Assembly: GCA_947496605.1 (NCBI GenBank)
Contig: CANMDF010000002.1
Coordinates: 1-64,000 of the forward strand
DNA length: 64,000 nucleotides
Reading direction: 5' to 3'
Origin: an uncultured Paracoccaceae bacterium
Lineage (GTDB): Bacteria; Pseudomonadota; Alphaproteobacteria; Rhodobacterales; Rhodobacteraceae
Part shown: positions 27,254-36,643 of the stretch, piece after piece
How the letters are laid out: each line of letters opens with the position of its first letter
Position numbering within the stretch: position 1 is the first letter of the stretch
Notes under the pieces: model-generated
Seen by the model: the letters and a program-made list of their open reading frames with translations, nothing else
What the model was told of the DNA's origin: nothing
Databases searched by the model: none
Program-made: the position numbers and the translations under genes

Positions 27254-27277
27254 AAAGGGGCGCAAGTGCGCCCCTTT
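27254..27277. terminator. Bidirectional intrinsic terminator
   Basis: GGGGCGC at 27257-27263 pairs with GCGCCCC at 27268-27274 around AAGT, flanked by an A-run on the left and TTT on the right, extending the stem to ten pairs. It ends the small basic gene on one strand and ilvE on the other. Confidence 0.85.
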
Positions 27278-27298
27278 GTTCATCGAAATACGACCGCT

Positions 27299-28168
27299 TT
27301 AAGCTCGGACGAGCTTCTCATAATCTTCTGAAATTTCGCGGGTGATCGCGCCAACTTCAAAGTTGTAGTCACCAATCTGACCGACGGGCGTGACTTCTGC
27401 CGCTGTGCCAGTCAGCCAGCATTGCTCAAACCCTTCCAGCTCTTCTGGCATGATAACACGCTCGTTGACGGTCAGGCCTTTGTCTTTCAACATGCCAATG
27501 ACTGTCTGACGTGTGATGCCGTTCAGAAACGCGTCGGCCTTTGGCGTGTGGATTTCACCGTCTTTGACGAAGAAGATATTCGCGCCTGTGGCTTCGGCGA
27601 TATAGCCGCGATAGTCGAACATCATGGCGTCGGAACAGCCTTTGGCCTCGGCCGCGTGTTTGGACATCGTGGCGATCATATAAAGACCCGCTGCCTTTGC
27701 CTGTGATGGGGCTGTTTCAGGGCTAGGGCGTTTCCATTTGGCGATGTCGAGCTTGGCGCCCTTCATCTTGGCGTCACCATAATAGTTACCCCATTCCCAA
27801 ACTGCGACCGCCAGATGGACAGGGTTTTTTGCAGCCGCGACACCCATGTCTTCACCAGACCCGCGCCAAGCAACAGGGCGCACGTAGGCATCTGTTAGGC
27901 CATTGGCATCAAGGGCTGCTTGTTTCGCCGCTTCGATTTCATCGACGGAATAAGGGAGGTCAAAGTCGATCAGCTGGCCGGATTTGATCAGGCGCTCGGA
28001 ATGTTCGCGTGATTTGAAGATTTTGCCGGAATAGCAGCGTTCACCCTCGAATACAGATGATGCGTAGTGCATGGCATGCGTCAGCACGTGTACTTTTGCA
28101 TCGCGCCAGTCGACCAACTGGCCGTCCATCCAGATTTTTCCGTCTCTGTCGTCATATGCACCGGCCAT
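27299..28168 (-). CDS. ilvE: Branched-chain amino acid aminotransferase
   Basis: 289 residues from the ATG at 28168, which has GGAGG upstream; the frame extends 24 bases further. PLP-dependent class IV fold: HAMHYASSVFEGERCY near the N-terminus, the PLP Lys in KAAGLYMIATMSKHAAE-like context, GYIAEATGANIFFVKDGEIHTP and ITRQTVIGMLKDKGLTV are typical of IlvE. It interconverts branched-chain 2-oxo acids and Leu, Ile and Val. Divergent from the MarR gene across 149 bases. Confidence 0.93.
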   Translation of the reverse strand: MAGAYDDRDGKIWMDGQLVDWRDAKVHVLTHAMHYASSVFEGERCYSGKIFKSREHSERLIKSGQLIDFDLPYSVDEIEAAKQAALDANGLTDAYVRPVAWRGSGEDMGVAAAKNPVHLAVAVWEWGNYYGDAKMKGAKLDIAKWKRPSPETAPSQAKAAGLYMIATMSKHAAEAKGCSDAMMFDYRGYIAEATGANIFFVKDGEIHTPKADAFLNGITRQTVIGMLKDKGLTVNERVIMPEELEGFEQCWLTGTAAEVTPVGQIGDYNFEVGAITREISEDYEKLVRA

Positions 28169-28317
28169 CGTATCCTCCATCCCGTTTTGCATTTATTACG
28201 CTGATAGGTCCGTTTCGGACATAATATTGCGTAGTTTCTGTGTTTTACTACGAGTTGATTCTTGGAATGTCAACAAAGCTGACGTATTGTCATGTCTAAG
28301 AAATTGGGAGAACGCGC

Positions 28318-28824
28318 ATGAGTGACGGTTTACCGCCGCAGATGGGCCAAAGCCTGCTGTTCCTCACGGATGAGCAGCTGCGCAAGGGGATTGAGGCGAT
28401 GTTTTTTGCCTATCGCGGCTTTACGGCTGATCCTGACCGTATTTTGAATGATAAATCTTACGGACGCGCCCATCACCGGGCCATACATTTTATCCACCGC
28501 AGTCCGGGCACAACGGTCAATAACTTGCTGTCTATTCTGGGCGTTACAAAACAATCGCTTAATCGTGTCTTGCGCACCTTGATTGAAGACGGTTTGGTGG
28601 CCAGCACCGTGGGGCAACGTGACAAACGCGAACGCCATTTGCATCTGACCGAAGTTGGTGCGGCGTTGGAACGTGAATTGTCAGATGCCCAGCGTGACCG
28701 AATGCGCGCTGCTTATCGTGCGGCCGGTCCAGATGCCGTTGCCGGATTTCGGCAGGTGCTAGAAGCGATGATGGATGAAGAGACCCGCCACCATTATGAG
28801 GCGATGAAGGATAGACCGGAATGA
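28318..28824 (+). CDS. petP: MarR-family regulator, PetP type
   Basis: 168 residues with a winged-helix MarR fold: HHRAIHFIHRSPGTTVNNLL, LGVTKQSLNRVLRTLIEDGLV (recognition helix) and RDKRERHLHLTEVGAALE (wing). Its stop overlaps the start of the response-regulator gene by four bases. In Rhodobacter capsulatus an equivalent MarR-like/OmpR-like pair (petP-petR) lies upstream of the cytochrome bc1 genes. The naming here rests on that pairing and on the ilvE neighbourhood, not on bc1 genes, which are absent from the window. Confidence 0.8.
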   Translation: MSDGLPPQMGQSLLFLTDEQLRKGIEAMFFAYRGFTADPDRILNDKSYGRAHHRAIHFIHRSPGTTVNNLLSILGVTKQSLNRVLRTLIEDGLVASTVGQRDKRERHLHLTEVGAALERELSDAQRDRMRAAYRAAGPDAVAGFRQVLEAMMDEETRHHYEAMKDRPE

Positions 28825-29522
28825 ATAACGACGATGCCCACCTGCTGATTGTTGACGACGATGAGCGTATTCGCGGTCTTTTGCAAAAGTTCCTGATGCG
28901 GTCCGGCTTTTTGGTCAGTACTGCCCGTGATGCCGCCCATGCGCGGCGTATTTTGTCAGGCTTGGAATTTGATCTGATTGTATTGGATGTGATGATGCCG
29001 GGCGAAGACGGCATGGCGCTGTGCCGTGATCTGCGCAAGACCATCACGACGCCGATCCTCTTGCTGACCGCCAAAGGTGGTACGGATGATCGTATTACCG
29101 GGCTAGAGGCCGGTGCGGATGACTATTTGGCCAAGCCGTTTGAACCTAAAGAGCTGTTGTTGCGCATCAACGCCATTCTGCGTCGTGTCCCTGCCGCTGA
29201 ACCCGCTGTTGTTTTGCCTAAGGTCCTGAACATGGGTCCGGTCCGCTATGACATTGAACGTGGTGAGATGTGGAATGGGGATCAACTGGTGCGGCTGACA
29301 TCTACCGAGAGCCAACTGATGCGTATTTTCTCTGGGTGCCCCGGTGAAGCCGTGACGCGGACACGGTTGGTTGAGGAACTGAGCCGGTCCGGTGGACAGA
29401 CGCAGGAACGTGCCGTGGATGTGCAGATTACACGGTTGCGCCGTAAGATTGAGGTGGATCCCAAGCAGCCGCGGTATTTGCAGACTGTCCGCGGTGCTGG
29501 GTATATGTTGGCGCCGGAGTAA
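28821..29522 (+). CDS. petR: OmpR-family response regulator, PetR type
   Basis: 233 residues: receiver domain (about 8-120) with acidic pocket DDDER, phospho-acceptor Asp in LIVLDVMMPGEDG and Lys in LAKPFEPKE, then an OmpR-type winged-helix DNA-binding domain (about 135-232) with RAVDVQITRLRRKIEVDPK. No histidine kinase is adjacent, as in the R. capsulatus petR locus, where the regulator is essential for respiratory and photosynthetic growth. A dispersed repeat with a hairpin follows the stop. Confidence 0.85.
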   Translation: MNNDDAHLLIVDDDERIRGLLQKFLMRSGFLVSTARDAAHARRILSGLEFDLIVLDVMMPGEDGMALCRDLRKTITTPILLLTAKGGTDDRITGLEAGADDYLAKPFEPKELLLRINAILRRVPAAEPAVVLPKVLNMGPVRYDIERGEMWNGDQLVRLTSTESQLMRIFSGCPGEAVTRTRLVEELSRSGGQTQERAVDVQITRLRRKIEVDPKQPRYLQTVRGAGYMLAPE

Positions 29523-29523
29523 A

Positions 29524-29579
29524 GGGGCGCTGCCCCCGTCGCTGCGCTCCTCCCCCGAGGTATTTTGGAACATGAGAAG
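29524..29579 (+). repeat. Dispersed intergenic repeat, copy 2
   Basis: Hairpin GGGGCGCTGCCCC followed by a variable part and the tail GAGGTATTTTGGAACATGAG. It lies right after petR and may end that transcript. Here the tail ATG is followed by TAA three codons on, so it starts no gene. Confidence 0.8.
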
Positions 29580-29595
29580 TTAAGCGGGCTATTGC

Positions 29596-30342
29596 TTATC
29601 TCAGTTGTAGATGAATGTGGTCATCGTGGCGTGCGGCCCGGCATCCTTGGAAACGGATATTGGGATGGGCGGCACCCAGACTTTGGACCAGATGTGGTTC
29701 GACAAAAATCCGTCCAACGCGTGGATCATTCGCCAAGATTTGAAGAACCGCACGATTGCGTTCGGGCTCGAGTGCATAGTCAGCCCAGATCGGTTGCAAC
29801 ATGTCGAAGTCCCATCTGAGTGATGGCCAGGTGTCCGGGCAATCACTTGGCCCCTGTTCAAATGCGAAATAGCCAATGGGTGAACGTGTTGCGCCGGGCA
29901 AGTAGCCTGTTTGATCCTGGTAATAGAAAGCGAGGTCGGCCTTTTCACCATCGTCATGTGACAGATGCGGGAGCAGTGGGACGTTGTCGAAGAACGGAAA
30001 GTTCGCATCGAGGACGACTGTTTTTGTGCCGGGAAAGCGCTGATCCATCCTGTTGGCTGTCTGTTCAAGGACCTCTGCGAGCGCGGGCGTGACGTAGTTT
30101 CGGTTGGCGGCGCAATACATCCAACTTTGTACCTCGAGCGGCCCCGAAGCCGTGCAACTGAGCGCCGTGCGTCCAAAAATGGGCGCGATCCAGAGGGTGG
30201 CAATGGTCATTGCTGTATAGATCAGTGCAAAGGAAAGCAGTCCTTTGCGAAAGATCAATGCTATAAGCCAAGCAAGGCCACCAACCTGTGTGAGTACCGT
30301 CAACACGAGAATGATTGCGCTGTGCAGGAGAAGACGAAACAT
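29596..30342 (-). CDS. Membrane protein with MepA/LAS-type metallopeptidase motif
   Basis: 248 residues. Two hydrophobic segments at the N-terminus (about 8-28 and 35-55) precede a periplasmic domain. That domain contains LSHDDGEKADLAFYY, fitting the HxxxxxxD zinc half-site, and ends with RHDDHIHLQLR, fitting the HxH half-site of penicillin-insensitive murein endopeptidase (MepA) and the LAS superfamily. The spacing with Asp and His ligands is correct, so a peptidoglycan hydrolase or related zinc peptidase is likely. It is shorter and less conserved than MepA itself. It is divergent from the deacetylase-family gene. Confidence 0.65.
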   Translation of the reverse strand: MFRLLLHSAIILVLTVLTQVGGLAWLIALIFRKGLLSFALIYTAMTIATLWIAPIFGRTALSCTASGPLEVQSWMYCAANRNYVTPALAEVLEQTANRMDQRFPGTKTVVLDANFPFFDNVPLLPHLSHDDGEKADLAFYYQDQTGYLPGATRSPIGYFAFEQGPSDCPDTWPSLRWDFDMLQPIWADYALEPERNRAVLQILANDPRVGRIFVEPHLVQSLGAAHPNIRFQGCRAARHDDHIHLQLR

Positions 30343-30432
30343 AGCGTCAGCCTATCACCCGATGTGCCCCCGACAAGTTGAGATCTTCAAAAGGCGGTTG
30401 TGCTTCTGCCCTGAATTTCGTCTCTTACCCGC

Positions 30433-31356
30433 ATGACAACAGCTTTGATTTCCCACGCCGATTGCGCGGACCATGTGACGCCCCCCGGCCATCCTGAACA
30501 GGTGGCCCGGTTGGATGCGGTTTTGGGCGCGTTGAGTGATCTTGATTTGCAGCGCGTGAAGGCCCCTTTAGCGGCGGACGATGATCTGCTGCGTGCCCAT
30601 CCTCAGGCATATGTTGATGCGATACATGCGGCGGCCCCGCATGAAGGGTGGCGCTCTTTGGATGCCGATACCCATATGTCTGCAGGCACCCTGAAGGCGG
30701 CCTACCGTGCTGCCGGTGGTGTTGTCCGTGCCGTCGATATGGTGATGGGCGGTGAGGTGGCGAATGCCTTTGCCGCTGTGCGTCCCCCCGGCCATCATGC
30801 GGAACGCCAGACTGCGATGGGCTTTTGTTTCTTTGGCAATGTCGTGATTGGCGCCAAACATGCGTTGGATCATCACGGGTTAGAGCGTGTGGCTATCGTG
30901 GATTTTGACGTGCACCACGGTAATGGCACACAAGATCTGGTCGAGGATGATCCGCGTATTCTGTTTTGCTCGACCCATCAGTCACCGCTTTATCCCGGCA
31001 CAGGGGCCGCACATGAAGTGGGTGTTGATAATGTCTTGAACGTGCCTTTGCCCGAAGGCACCGGGTCAAAGCCGTTTCGCGATGTGATGGAACGGGTCGT
31101 TCTGCCGCGGTTGAATGCATTCTCTCCGCAACTTGTCATAATTTCGGCTGGATTTGATGCACATATGGATGATCCATTGGCGGGCATGAACCTGACGACC
31201 GAGGATTTCGGTTGGGTGACAGGACGCCTATGTGATGTGGCCGACCAGCATTGTCAGGGTCGGGTGGTATCGAGTTTAGAAGGTGGATATGACTTGGCAG
31301 CATTGGGTGCGTCTGCAGCCGCCCATGTGAAGGTACTGGAGGAACGCGGCCGATGA
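30433..31356 (+). CDS. Histone deacetylase / acetylpolyamine amidohydrolase family protein
   Basis: 307 residues, the usual length of bacterial class II HDAC-like enzymes. Zinc and catalytic residues are in RPPGHHAERQTAMGFCFFGN, IVDFDVHHGNGTQD and SAGFDAHMDDPLAGM; the substrate loop ends in SLEGGYDLAALG. It removes acetyl groups from protein lysines, acetylpolyamines or similar amides; the substrate is unknown. Its stop overlaps the start of xseB, so it leads the xseB-ispA-dxs run. Confidence 0.9.
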   Translation: MTTALISHADCADHVTPPGHPEQVARLDAVLGALSDLDLQRVKAPLAADDDLLRAHPQAYVDAIHAAAPHEGWRSLDADTHMSAGTLKAAYRAAGGVVRAVDMVMGGEVANAFAAVRPPGHHAERQTAMGFCFFGNVVIGAKHALDHHGLERVAIVDFDVHHGNGTQDLVEDDPRILFCSTHQSPLYPGTGAAHEVGVDNVLNVPLPEGTGSKPFRDVMERVVLPRLNAFSPQLVIISAGFDAHMDDPLAGMNLTTEDFGWVTGRLCDVADQHCQGRVVSSLEGGYDLAALGASAAAHVKVLEERGR

Positions 31357-31586
31357 CCGACGTAAAAGACATGAGCTTTGAGGATGCGATCAAAGAGTTG
31401 GAGACCGTGGTCGGCCAGCTTGAGCGCGGTGATGTGGCCTTGGATGAAAGCATCGCCCTTTATGAGCGCGGTGCGGCATTGAAAGCACGGTGTGAAGCCA
31501 AACTAAAAGAAGCCGAAGAAAAGGTCGCCAAGATCACATTGGGCGAAGGTGGTGCACCTGCTGGAACGGCCCCGCTCGATGGTTGA
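31353..31586 (+). CDS. xseB: Exodeoxyribonuclease VII small subunit
   Basis: 77 residues, the normal XseB length. The core SFEDAIKELETVVGQLERGD followed by LDESIALYERGAALKARCE is diagnostic of the small subunit, which coats XseA in the nuclease. The gene overlaps both neighbours. The xseB-ispA-dxs order is widely conserved in proteobacteria. Confidence 0.95.
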   Translation: MTDVKDMSFEDAIKELETVVGQLERGDVALDESIALYERGAALKARCEAKLKEAEEKVAKITLGEGGAPAGTAPLDG

Positions 31587-32487
31587 TCCTGCGCAGACGT
31601 ATCAGGTTGCGGCACTTCAGCGTAAGCCTTTGGCTGAGGCCTTGGCGAATGCATCGAAAATTGCTGAAGCCCGCATCGGTTTTGCCCTAAGTGGATTAGA
31701 CGGCGATGTGCCGGCTGCGATGCTATATGCCGCATCCGGCGGGAAAGCGTTGCGCGCGTTTCTAGCGCTTGAGACAGCGCGCATGTTGGGCATCAATCCG
31801 GTCGCAGCTGCCGGTGCTGCCGCCGCGATTGAGTGTATCCATGCCTATTCGCTGGTCCATGATGATCTGCCTTGTATGGATGATGATGACCTGCGTCGCG
31901 GCCAGCCCACTGTTCACAAGAAATGGGATGACGCCACGGCGGTTTTGGCTGGTGATGGCCTGCAAGCGTTGGCCTTTGAATTGCTGGTGCAGGCCGAATG
32001 TGGCCCTCGTGCGAAGCTTAATCTCTTGATGACTTTGGCGAACGCGGCTGGCGTGCGTGGCATGGTCGGCGGGCAGGCTGCCGATATTGCGGCTGAGACC
32101 GCCGCTGTTCCGCTGGATCTGCAGCAGATCATGGATTTGCAGGCTGCAAAGACCGGTGCGTTGATTTCATGGTCTGCCCTTGTTGGTCCCCGCATGGCCG
32201 AAGCGGAGCGCGAGCCATTGTCGATTTACGGGTCTTATTTGGGTTTGGCTTTCCAGATTGCCGATGATGTCTTGGATGCCACGGGCGACGCCGCCACGGT
32301 TGGCAAAGCCGTTGGCAAGGACGCTGCCGCTGGCAAAGCCACTTTTGTGTCTTTACTGGGCCTTGATGGGGCAAAAAGCCGCGCTGCTGCTCTGGTAGAA
32401 GAGGCCTGCGATGCGCTATCTCCTTATGGTGATGATGCGGACACATTGAAAGAAGCCGCTCAGTTTGTGATTGCGCGTACGCATTAA
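31579..32487 (+). CDS. ispA: Short-chain polyprenyl diphosphate synthase (farnesyl/geranyl)
   Basis: 302 residues from the ATG at 31579, which overlaps the xseB stop; the GTG at 31549 would lie inside xseB. First Asp-rich motif is [15 protein letters not shown], with the two residues before it and the insert typical of bacterial FPP synthases; second is [13 protein letters not shown]. It condenses IPP with DMAPP/GPP and feeds quinone, carotenoid and undecaprenyl synthesis. Sits directly before dxs. Confidence 0.93.
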   Translation: MVDPAQTYQVAALQRKPLAEALANASKIAEARIGFALSGLDGDVPAAMLYAASGGKALRAFLALETARMLGINPVAAAGAAAAIECIHAYSLVHDDLPCMDDDDLRRGQPTVHKKWDDATAVLAGDGLQALAFELLVQAECGPRAKLNLLMTLANAAGVRGMVGGQAADIAAETAAVPLDLQQIMDLQAAKTGALISWSALVGPRMAEAEREPLSIYGSYLGLAFQIADDVLDATGDAATVGKAVGKDAAAGKATFVSLLGLDGAKSRAAALVEEACDALSPYGDDADTLKEAAQFVIARTH

Positions 32488-32498
32488 GAAAGGTCGAA

Positions 32499-34412
32499 AT
32501 GTCAGACCAACCCCACACCCCTGTTTTGGATCGCGTCAACACGCCTGATGATATGAAGGGCCTGTCCGACGCCGAGCTGCGCCAGCTTGCCAATGATCTG
32601 CGAGCCGAAACGATTGCGGCAGTTTCCGTGACCGGCGGCCACTTGGGTGCTGGTTTGGGTGTGGTTGAGATGACCGTGGCTTTGCATGCTGTGTTTGACG
32701 CCCCCAAGGACAAGATCATTTGGGACGTGTCCCACCAATGTTATCCGCATAAGATTTTGACGGGGCGTCGTGACCGAATTCGGACCTTGCGCACCGAGGG
32801 TGGTTTGAGCGGGTTCACCAAGCGATCCGAGAGCCCCTATGATCCGTTTGGGGCCGCACATTCCAGCACCTCGATTTCTGCGGCTCTTGGGTTTGCTGTT
32901 GCCCGTGATTTGGGCGGCGAAGGTGGCGATGCGATTGCGATTATTGGCGATGGTGCGCTGTCTGCTGGCATGGCTTATGAAGCGATGAACAACGCGGGCC
33001 ATTTGGGCAAGCGGTTGATCGTGATCCTGAATGACAATGACATGTCGATTGCGCCGCCGACGGGTGCGATGTCGTCTTATTTGTCCCGCCTTTATGCGGG
33101 CGAGCCGTTTCAGGAATTTAAGGCTGCTGCCAAAGGGGCCGTGTCCTTGCTGCCCGAACCATTTCGCGAAGGGGCCAAGCGCGCCAAGGATATGCTTAAG
33201 CATATGACTGTCGGTGGCACGCTGTTTGAAGAGCTTGGGTTTTCTTATCTGGGCCCCATTGATGGGCACGATATGGAGCAACTGTTGTCGGTACTGCGCA
33301 CGGTAAAAGACCGCGCCGATGGGCCAATTATCATCCATGCGATCACCAAAAAGGGCAAAGGCTATGCCCCTGCTGAGCGTGCCAGCGACAAAGGACATGC
33401 GACGGCCAAGTTTGATGTGATCACAGGTGAGCAGACCAAAGCGCCCAGCAATGCGCCGTCTTATACGTCTGTGTTCTCGGACAGCCTATGCAAACTGGCC
33501 GCTGTTGACCCTAAGATTTGTGCGGTTACCGCTGCGATGCCGGATGGCACAGGGCTGACCAAATTTATGGAGCGTTATACCAGCCGTTGTTTTGATGTGG
33601 GTATTGCTGAACAGCATGCGGTGACGTTTAGCGCGGGTCTAGCTGCTGGCGGGATGCGCCCGTTTTGCGCGCTCTATTCGACCTTCCTGCAACGTGGCTA
33701 TGATCAAGTTGTGCATGATGTGGCGATCCAGCGTTTGCCCGTCCGTTTTGCGATTGATCGTGCAGGGCTGGTAGGGGCCGATGGGGCCACGCATGCGGGG
33801 TCTTTTGATATTGGCTATCTGGCGAACCTTCCTGGTTTCGTGGTGATGGCGGCGGCGGATGAGGCTGAATTGGTGCGTATGGTCGCAACTGCTGCAGCCC
33901 ATGACGACGGCCCGATCGCGTTCCGTTTTCCACGTGGCGAAGGCGTGGGTGTTGAGATGCCGGACGACCCTGTACTGCTGGAAATCGGCAAAGGCCGCAT
34001 GATCCGCGAAGGCAAACAGGTGGCGATTTTGTCATTCGGAACGCGCCTGCAAGAAGTGACCGCAGCCTGTGAGGCGCTTGAGGCCAAGGGGATCAAGCCC
34101 ACCATCGCTGACGCCCGTTTTGCCAAGCCGCTTGACCGCGACATGATCTTGAAACTAGCCACCGACCATGACGCGCTGATCACTGTCGAAGAAGGAGCCG
34201 TGGGTGGTTTTGGGTCACATGTTGCGCAATTGTTGGCAGATGAAGGCGTGTTCGATGACGGGTTAAAATTCCGGTCCATGGTGCTGCCAGATACGTTCAT
34301 TGATCAAGCCAGCCCTAAGACAATGTATGATGTGGCGGGCATGAACGCTGAACATATTGAGGCGAAGGTGCTTGAGGTCATGGGTGTGGCAACGTTGGAG
34401 AAGCGGGCTTAG
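32499..34412 (+). CDS. dxs: 1-Deoxy-D-xylulose-5-phosphate synthase
   Basis: 637 residues, full length. It makes DXP from pyruvate and glyceraldehyde 3-phosphate with thiamine diphosphate, the entry step of the MEP pathway. Visible are [20 protein letters not shown], the TPP motif [19 protein letters not shown] with [15 protein letters not shown], and the transketolase pyrimidine-domain catalytic Glu in [20 protein letters not shown]-terminal domain ([16 protein letters not shown]) completes it. Start has AAAGG upstream, 11 bases after ispA. Confidence 0.96.
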   Translation: MSDQPHTPVLDRVNTPDDMKGLSDAELRQLANDLRAETIAAVSVTGGHLGAGLGVVEMTVALHAVFDAPKDKIIWDVSHQCYPHKILTGRRDRIRTLRTEGGLSGFTKRSESPYDPFGAAHSSTSISAALGFAVARDLGGEGGDAIAIIGDGALSAGMAYEAMNNAGHLGKRLIVILNDNDMSIAPPTGAMSSYLSRLYAGEPFQEFKAAAKGAVSLLPEPFREGAKRAKDMLKHMTVGGTLFEELGFSYLGPIDGHDMEQLLSVLRTVKDRADGPIIIHAITKKGKGYAPAERASDKGHATAKFDVITGEQTKAPSNAPSYTSVFSDSLCKLAAVDPKICAVTAAMPDGTGLTKFMERYTSRCFDVGIAEQHAVTFSAGLAAGGMRPFCALYSTFLQRGYDQVVHDVAIQRLPVRFAIDRAGLVGADGATHAGSFDIGYLANLPGFVVMAAADEAELVRMVATAAAHDDGPIAFRFPRGEGVGVEMPDDPVLLEIGKGRMIREGKQVAILSFGTRLQEVTAACEALEAKGIKPTIADARFAKPLDRDMILKLATDHDALITVEEGAVGGFGSHVAQLLADEGVFDDGLKFRSMVLPDTFIDQASPKTMYDVAGMNAEHIEAKVLEVMGVATLEKRA

Positions 34413-34438
34413 GGTTTGATTTTGCGGGAAGTGAAACG

Positions 34439-35035
34439 ATGCATGTCCTAGTTGTCCTTGATCACCCAAACCCCGCATCGTTTAGTGCCGCAGTCGCTCA
34501 GCATTTTATGAATGGTGCCAAAGCGGCGGGCCATTCCGTTGAGTTGGCGGATTTGCATGCCGAAGGATTTGATCCGCGTTGGTCAATGGCTGACATCAAC
34601 TCAGATGAAGGTAGGGCGACACCCATCGATGTGATGAAAGAGCAAGCGCGGATCGCGAAGGCAGACGCGATCTGCTTTGTCTTTCCACTGTTTTGGTGGG
34701 GCATGCCATCGATGATGAAAGGCTGGATTGATCGTGTCTGGGCTTGGGGGTGGGCCTATGACCAGTTGGACGATCCTGAACTTTCACTGCAAAGAACTCG
34801 TAGTGGCGTTCTTTTGGTTCCTGCCGGGGCCCGTTCGGATGAAATGGAAGATGCGGGTTACCTTGCTGCGATGGAAACGGCTTGGATGAAAGGCACGTTC
34901 GGGTATTTCGGTTTTGCGCCAACAAAGCTTGAAGTTCTTTTCGGTTCAAAGGGATCGCCTGAGCGCAGGAATGCTCTTTTGCAACAAAGCTATGATGCCG
35001 GATACATGCTCGCCTCTTCGGATGCGGTTAGTTAA
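34439..35035 (+). CDS. NAD(P)H-dependent oxidoreductase, flavodoxin fold
   Basis: 198 residues with the NQO/MdaB/KefF-type fold: LVVLDHPNPASFSAAVAQHF at the N-terminus for FMN/FAD phosphate binding, AICFVFPLFWWGMPSMMKGW as the quinone-site signature, and GYFGFAPTKLEVLFG near the end. It probably reduces quinones or similar compounds by two electrons in the cytosol. It follows dxs by 26 bases; an operon link is possible but not functional proof. Confidence 0.85.
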   Translation: MHVLVVLDHPNPASFSAAVAQHFMNGAKAAGHSVELADLHAEGFDPRWSMADINSDEGRATPIDVMKEQARIAKADAICFVFPLFWWGMPSMMKGWIDRVWAWGWAYDQLDDPELSLQRTRSGVLLVPAGARSDEMEDAGYLAAMETAWMKGTFGYFGFAPTKLEVLFGSKGSPERRNALLQQSYDAGYMLASSDAVS

Positions 35036-35076
35036 AGGCGCGGTTCTTTGCTGTACACCATCGAGAAATGTATCGA

Positions 35077-35850
35077 CTATTTTCGCGCATCCAACCGCTT
35101 CTCAATCGCATCCAACTTCTTCATCACCTCATCGCGGTACGCATCGGTCGCGGCGTTCCCTTCCTCTGCGTGGGCGTCTTGCATTGAGTTCACGATCAGA
35201 CCGACCAATAGGTTCACCACGGCGAATGTTGTGACCATGATGAACGGGACAAAGAACGCCCAGGCGTAGGGATAGACTTCCATTACGGGGCGGACGATGC
35301 CCATTGACCAGCTTTCCAGTGTCATGATCTGGAATAGCGAGTACCCGCTTTCGCCCAATGTGCCGAACCATTGTGGGAAGCTTTCGCCGAACAGTTTGGT
35401 CGCCATCACTGCGCCGATGTAGAACACGATCCCCATCAGCAGGAACACCGATCCCATGCCGGGTAGGGCTGTCACAAAGCCCTCAACCACGCGGCGCAGG
35501 GATGGCACGACCGAGATAACACGCAACACCCGCAAAATGCGCAGTGCCCGCAATACTGATAGGCCGCCGTTTCCGGGTACAAGTGAAACACCCACGATGA
35601 TGAAATCAAAGATGTTCCAGCCGCTGCGGAAGAATTGCAGGCGCTGTGCAAAAAGTTTCGCGGCCAGTTCGGCCACAAAAATTGCAAGGCAGACTTTGTC
35701 TAACAGCAAGATCAAAGGGCCAGCCGCGGCCATAATGGTCTTTGACGTTTCCATCCCAAGGATGATCGCGTTAAAGATAATGACGGCCACAATGAAATTG
35801 CTGACCCGTGGGGTTTCAAGCAAAGCAGCGGTTTTCTGGCGTAGTGTCAT
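35077..35850 (-). CDS. Voltage-gated sodium channel, NaChBac/NavAb type
   Basis: 257 residues, one six-segment domain that would form a homotetramer. S1 lies about 18-36. The voltage sensor S4 is LSVLRALRILRVLRVISVVP (about 98-117), with Arg every third residue. The pore has TLESWSM, matching the TLESWS selectivity filter of the characterised bacterial sodium channels NaChBac and NavAb. S6 (FVPFIMVTTFAVVNLLVGLIV) leads into an acidic neck and a C-terminal coiled coil (DEVMKKLDAIEKRL). Sodium selectivity is inferred from the filter. In marine bacteria such channels are linked to motility, chemotaxis and pH homeostasis. Confidence 0.92.
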   Translation of the reverse strand: MTLRQKTAALLETPRVSNFIVAVIIFNAIILGMETSKTIMAAAGPLILLLDKVCLAIFVAELAAKLFAQRLQFFRSGWNIFDFIIVGVSLVPGNGGLSVLRALRILRVLRVISVVPSLRRVVEGFVTALPGMGSVFLLMGIVFYIGAVMATKLFGESFPQWFGTLGESGYSLFQIMTLESWSMGIVRPVMEVYPYAWAFFVPFIMVTTFAVVNLLVGLIVNSMQDAHAEEGNAATDAYRDEVMKKLDAIEKRLDARK

Positions 35851-35986
35851 CGGTTGAACCTTTGGTCTTATGCGCCTTTGATATGGGTTGTTTGCAACAT
35901 TTGAGCAAGAGCATCCCCCGACGCGAGGTTATGCTGGACTGATATTGCACGCCCTGTGCATGCTCTGCCTAAAAAGAGAGCCTTAA

Positions 35987-36643
35987 ATGTCGATGAACCC
36001 TCGTTTGATTTTCCGCTGGACTGCGTTCTTGTTGGCCGGCGGGTATTGCATTCACACGCTGATCTTTGGCGAATGGGATGTGCTTGGTGGGCCGTTTCGT
36101 TTTCTGACGATTTGGGGTCTTTTTTGCGCGTTCTTTGCTTTCAGCCGCCTAATGGCCATGGAAGAGGGGCGCTCGGATCGCCGTTGGGATGGCTTTATCA
36201 GCATGACCGCTGTGCTGAATACGATGGTCTTGGTCCTGTATTGGCGGATTTTTTACGACGACTCAGTTTTGGTCACAGGTGACGGTGGTTTCAGCGATTA
36301 CCATCTTGAGATTTACCGGCATGGGTTGGGCCCTGCGTTGATTATCATTGATGCGCTTTTTATCCATCGCAGTTTTACCAGAATTGGCGCTGCGATGGCT
36401 TGGCTGTTTGGTGTGATCGGCGTCTATATCGCGGTGGCTGAATTGGTGTGGCAGCCTTTGAATGACATCCCGTTGGGTACTGTCACGAGCGGCATTCCTT
36501 ACGACTTTTTGAACGATCTGGAATTTGCAGATCGTGCCGTATTTTATGGCATCAATTTTGGGACGGCACTTGTGCTATTGGTTGTTTATGCAGCCGTCGC
36601 GTGGGGCGTCAGGCGCCGATTTCCTGCGCAAGCAAAGCTTTGA
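35987..36643 (+). CDS. Six-segment membrane protein of unknown function
   Basis: 218 residues with six hydrophobic segments. A His in YRHGLGPALIIIDAL, followed by VYIAVAELVWQPLNDIPLG and PYDFLNDLEF, gives a layout reminiscent of the FAR-17a/AIG1 or Pr6Pr membrane families, but this is only a pattern-level impression. Two possible ATG starts (35987 and 35993). Its 3' end overlaps the convergent SDR-type gene by 35 bases. Confidence 0.7.
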   Translation: MSMNPRLIFRWTAFLLAGGYCIHTLIFGEWDVLGGPFRFLTIWGLFCAFFAFSRLMAMEEGRSDRRWDGFISMTAVLNTMVLVLYWRIFYDDSVLVTGDGGFSDYHLEIYRHGLGPALIIIDALFIHRSFTRIGAAMAWLFGVIGVYIAVAELVWQPLNDIPLGTVTSGIPYDFLNDLEFADRAVFYGINFGTALVLLVVYAAVAWGVRRRFPAQAKL

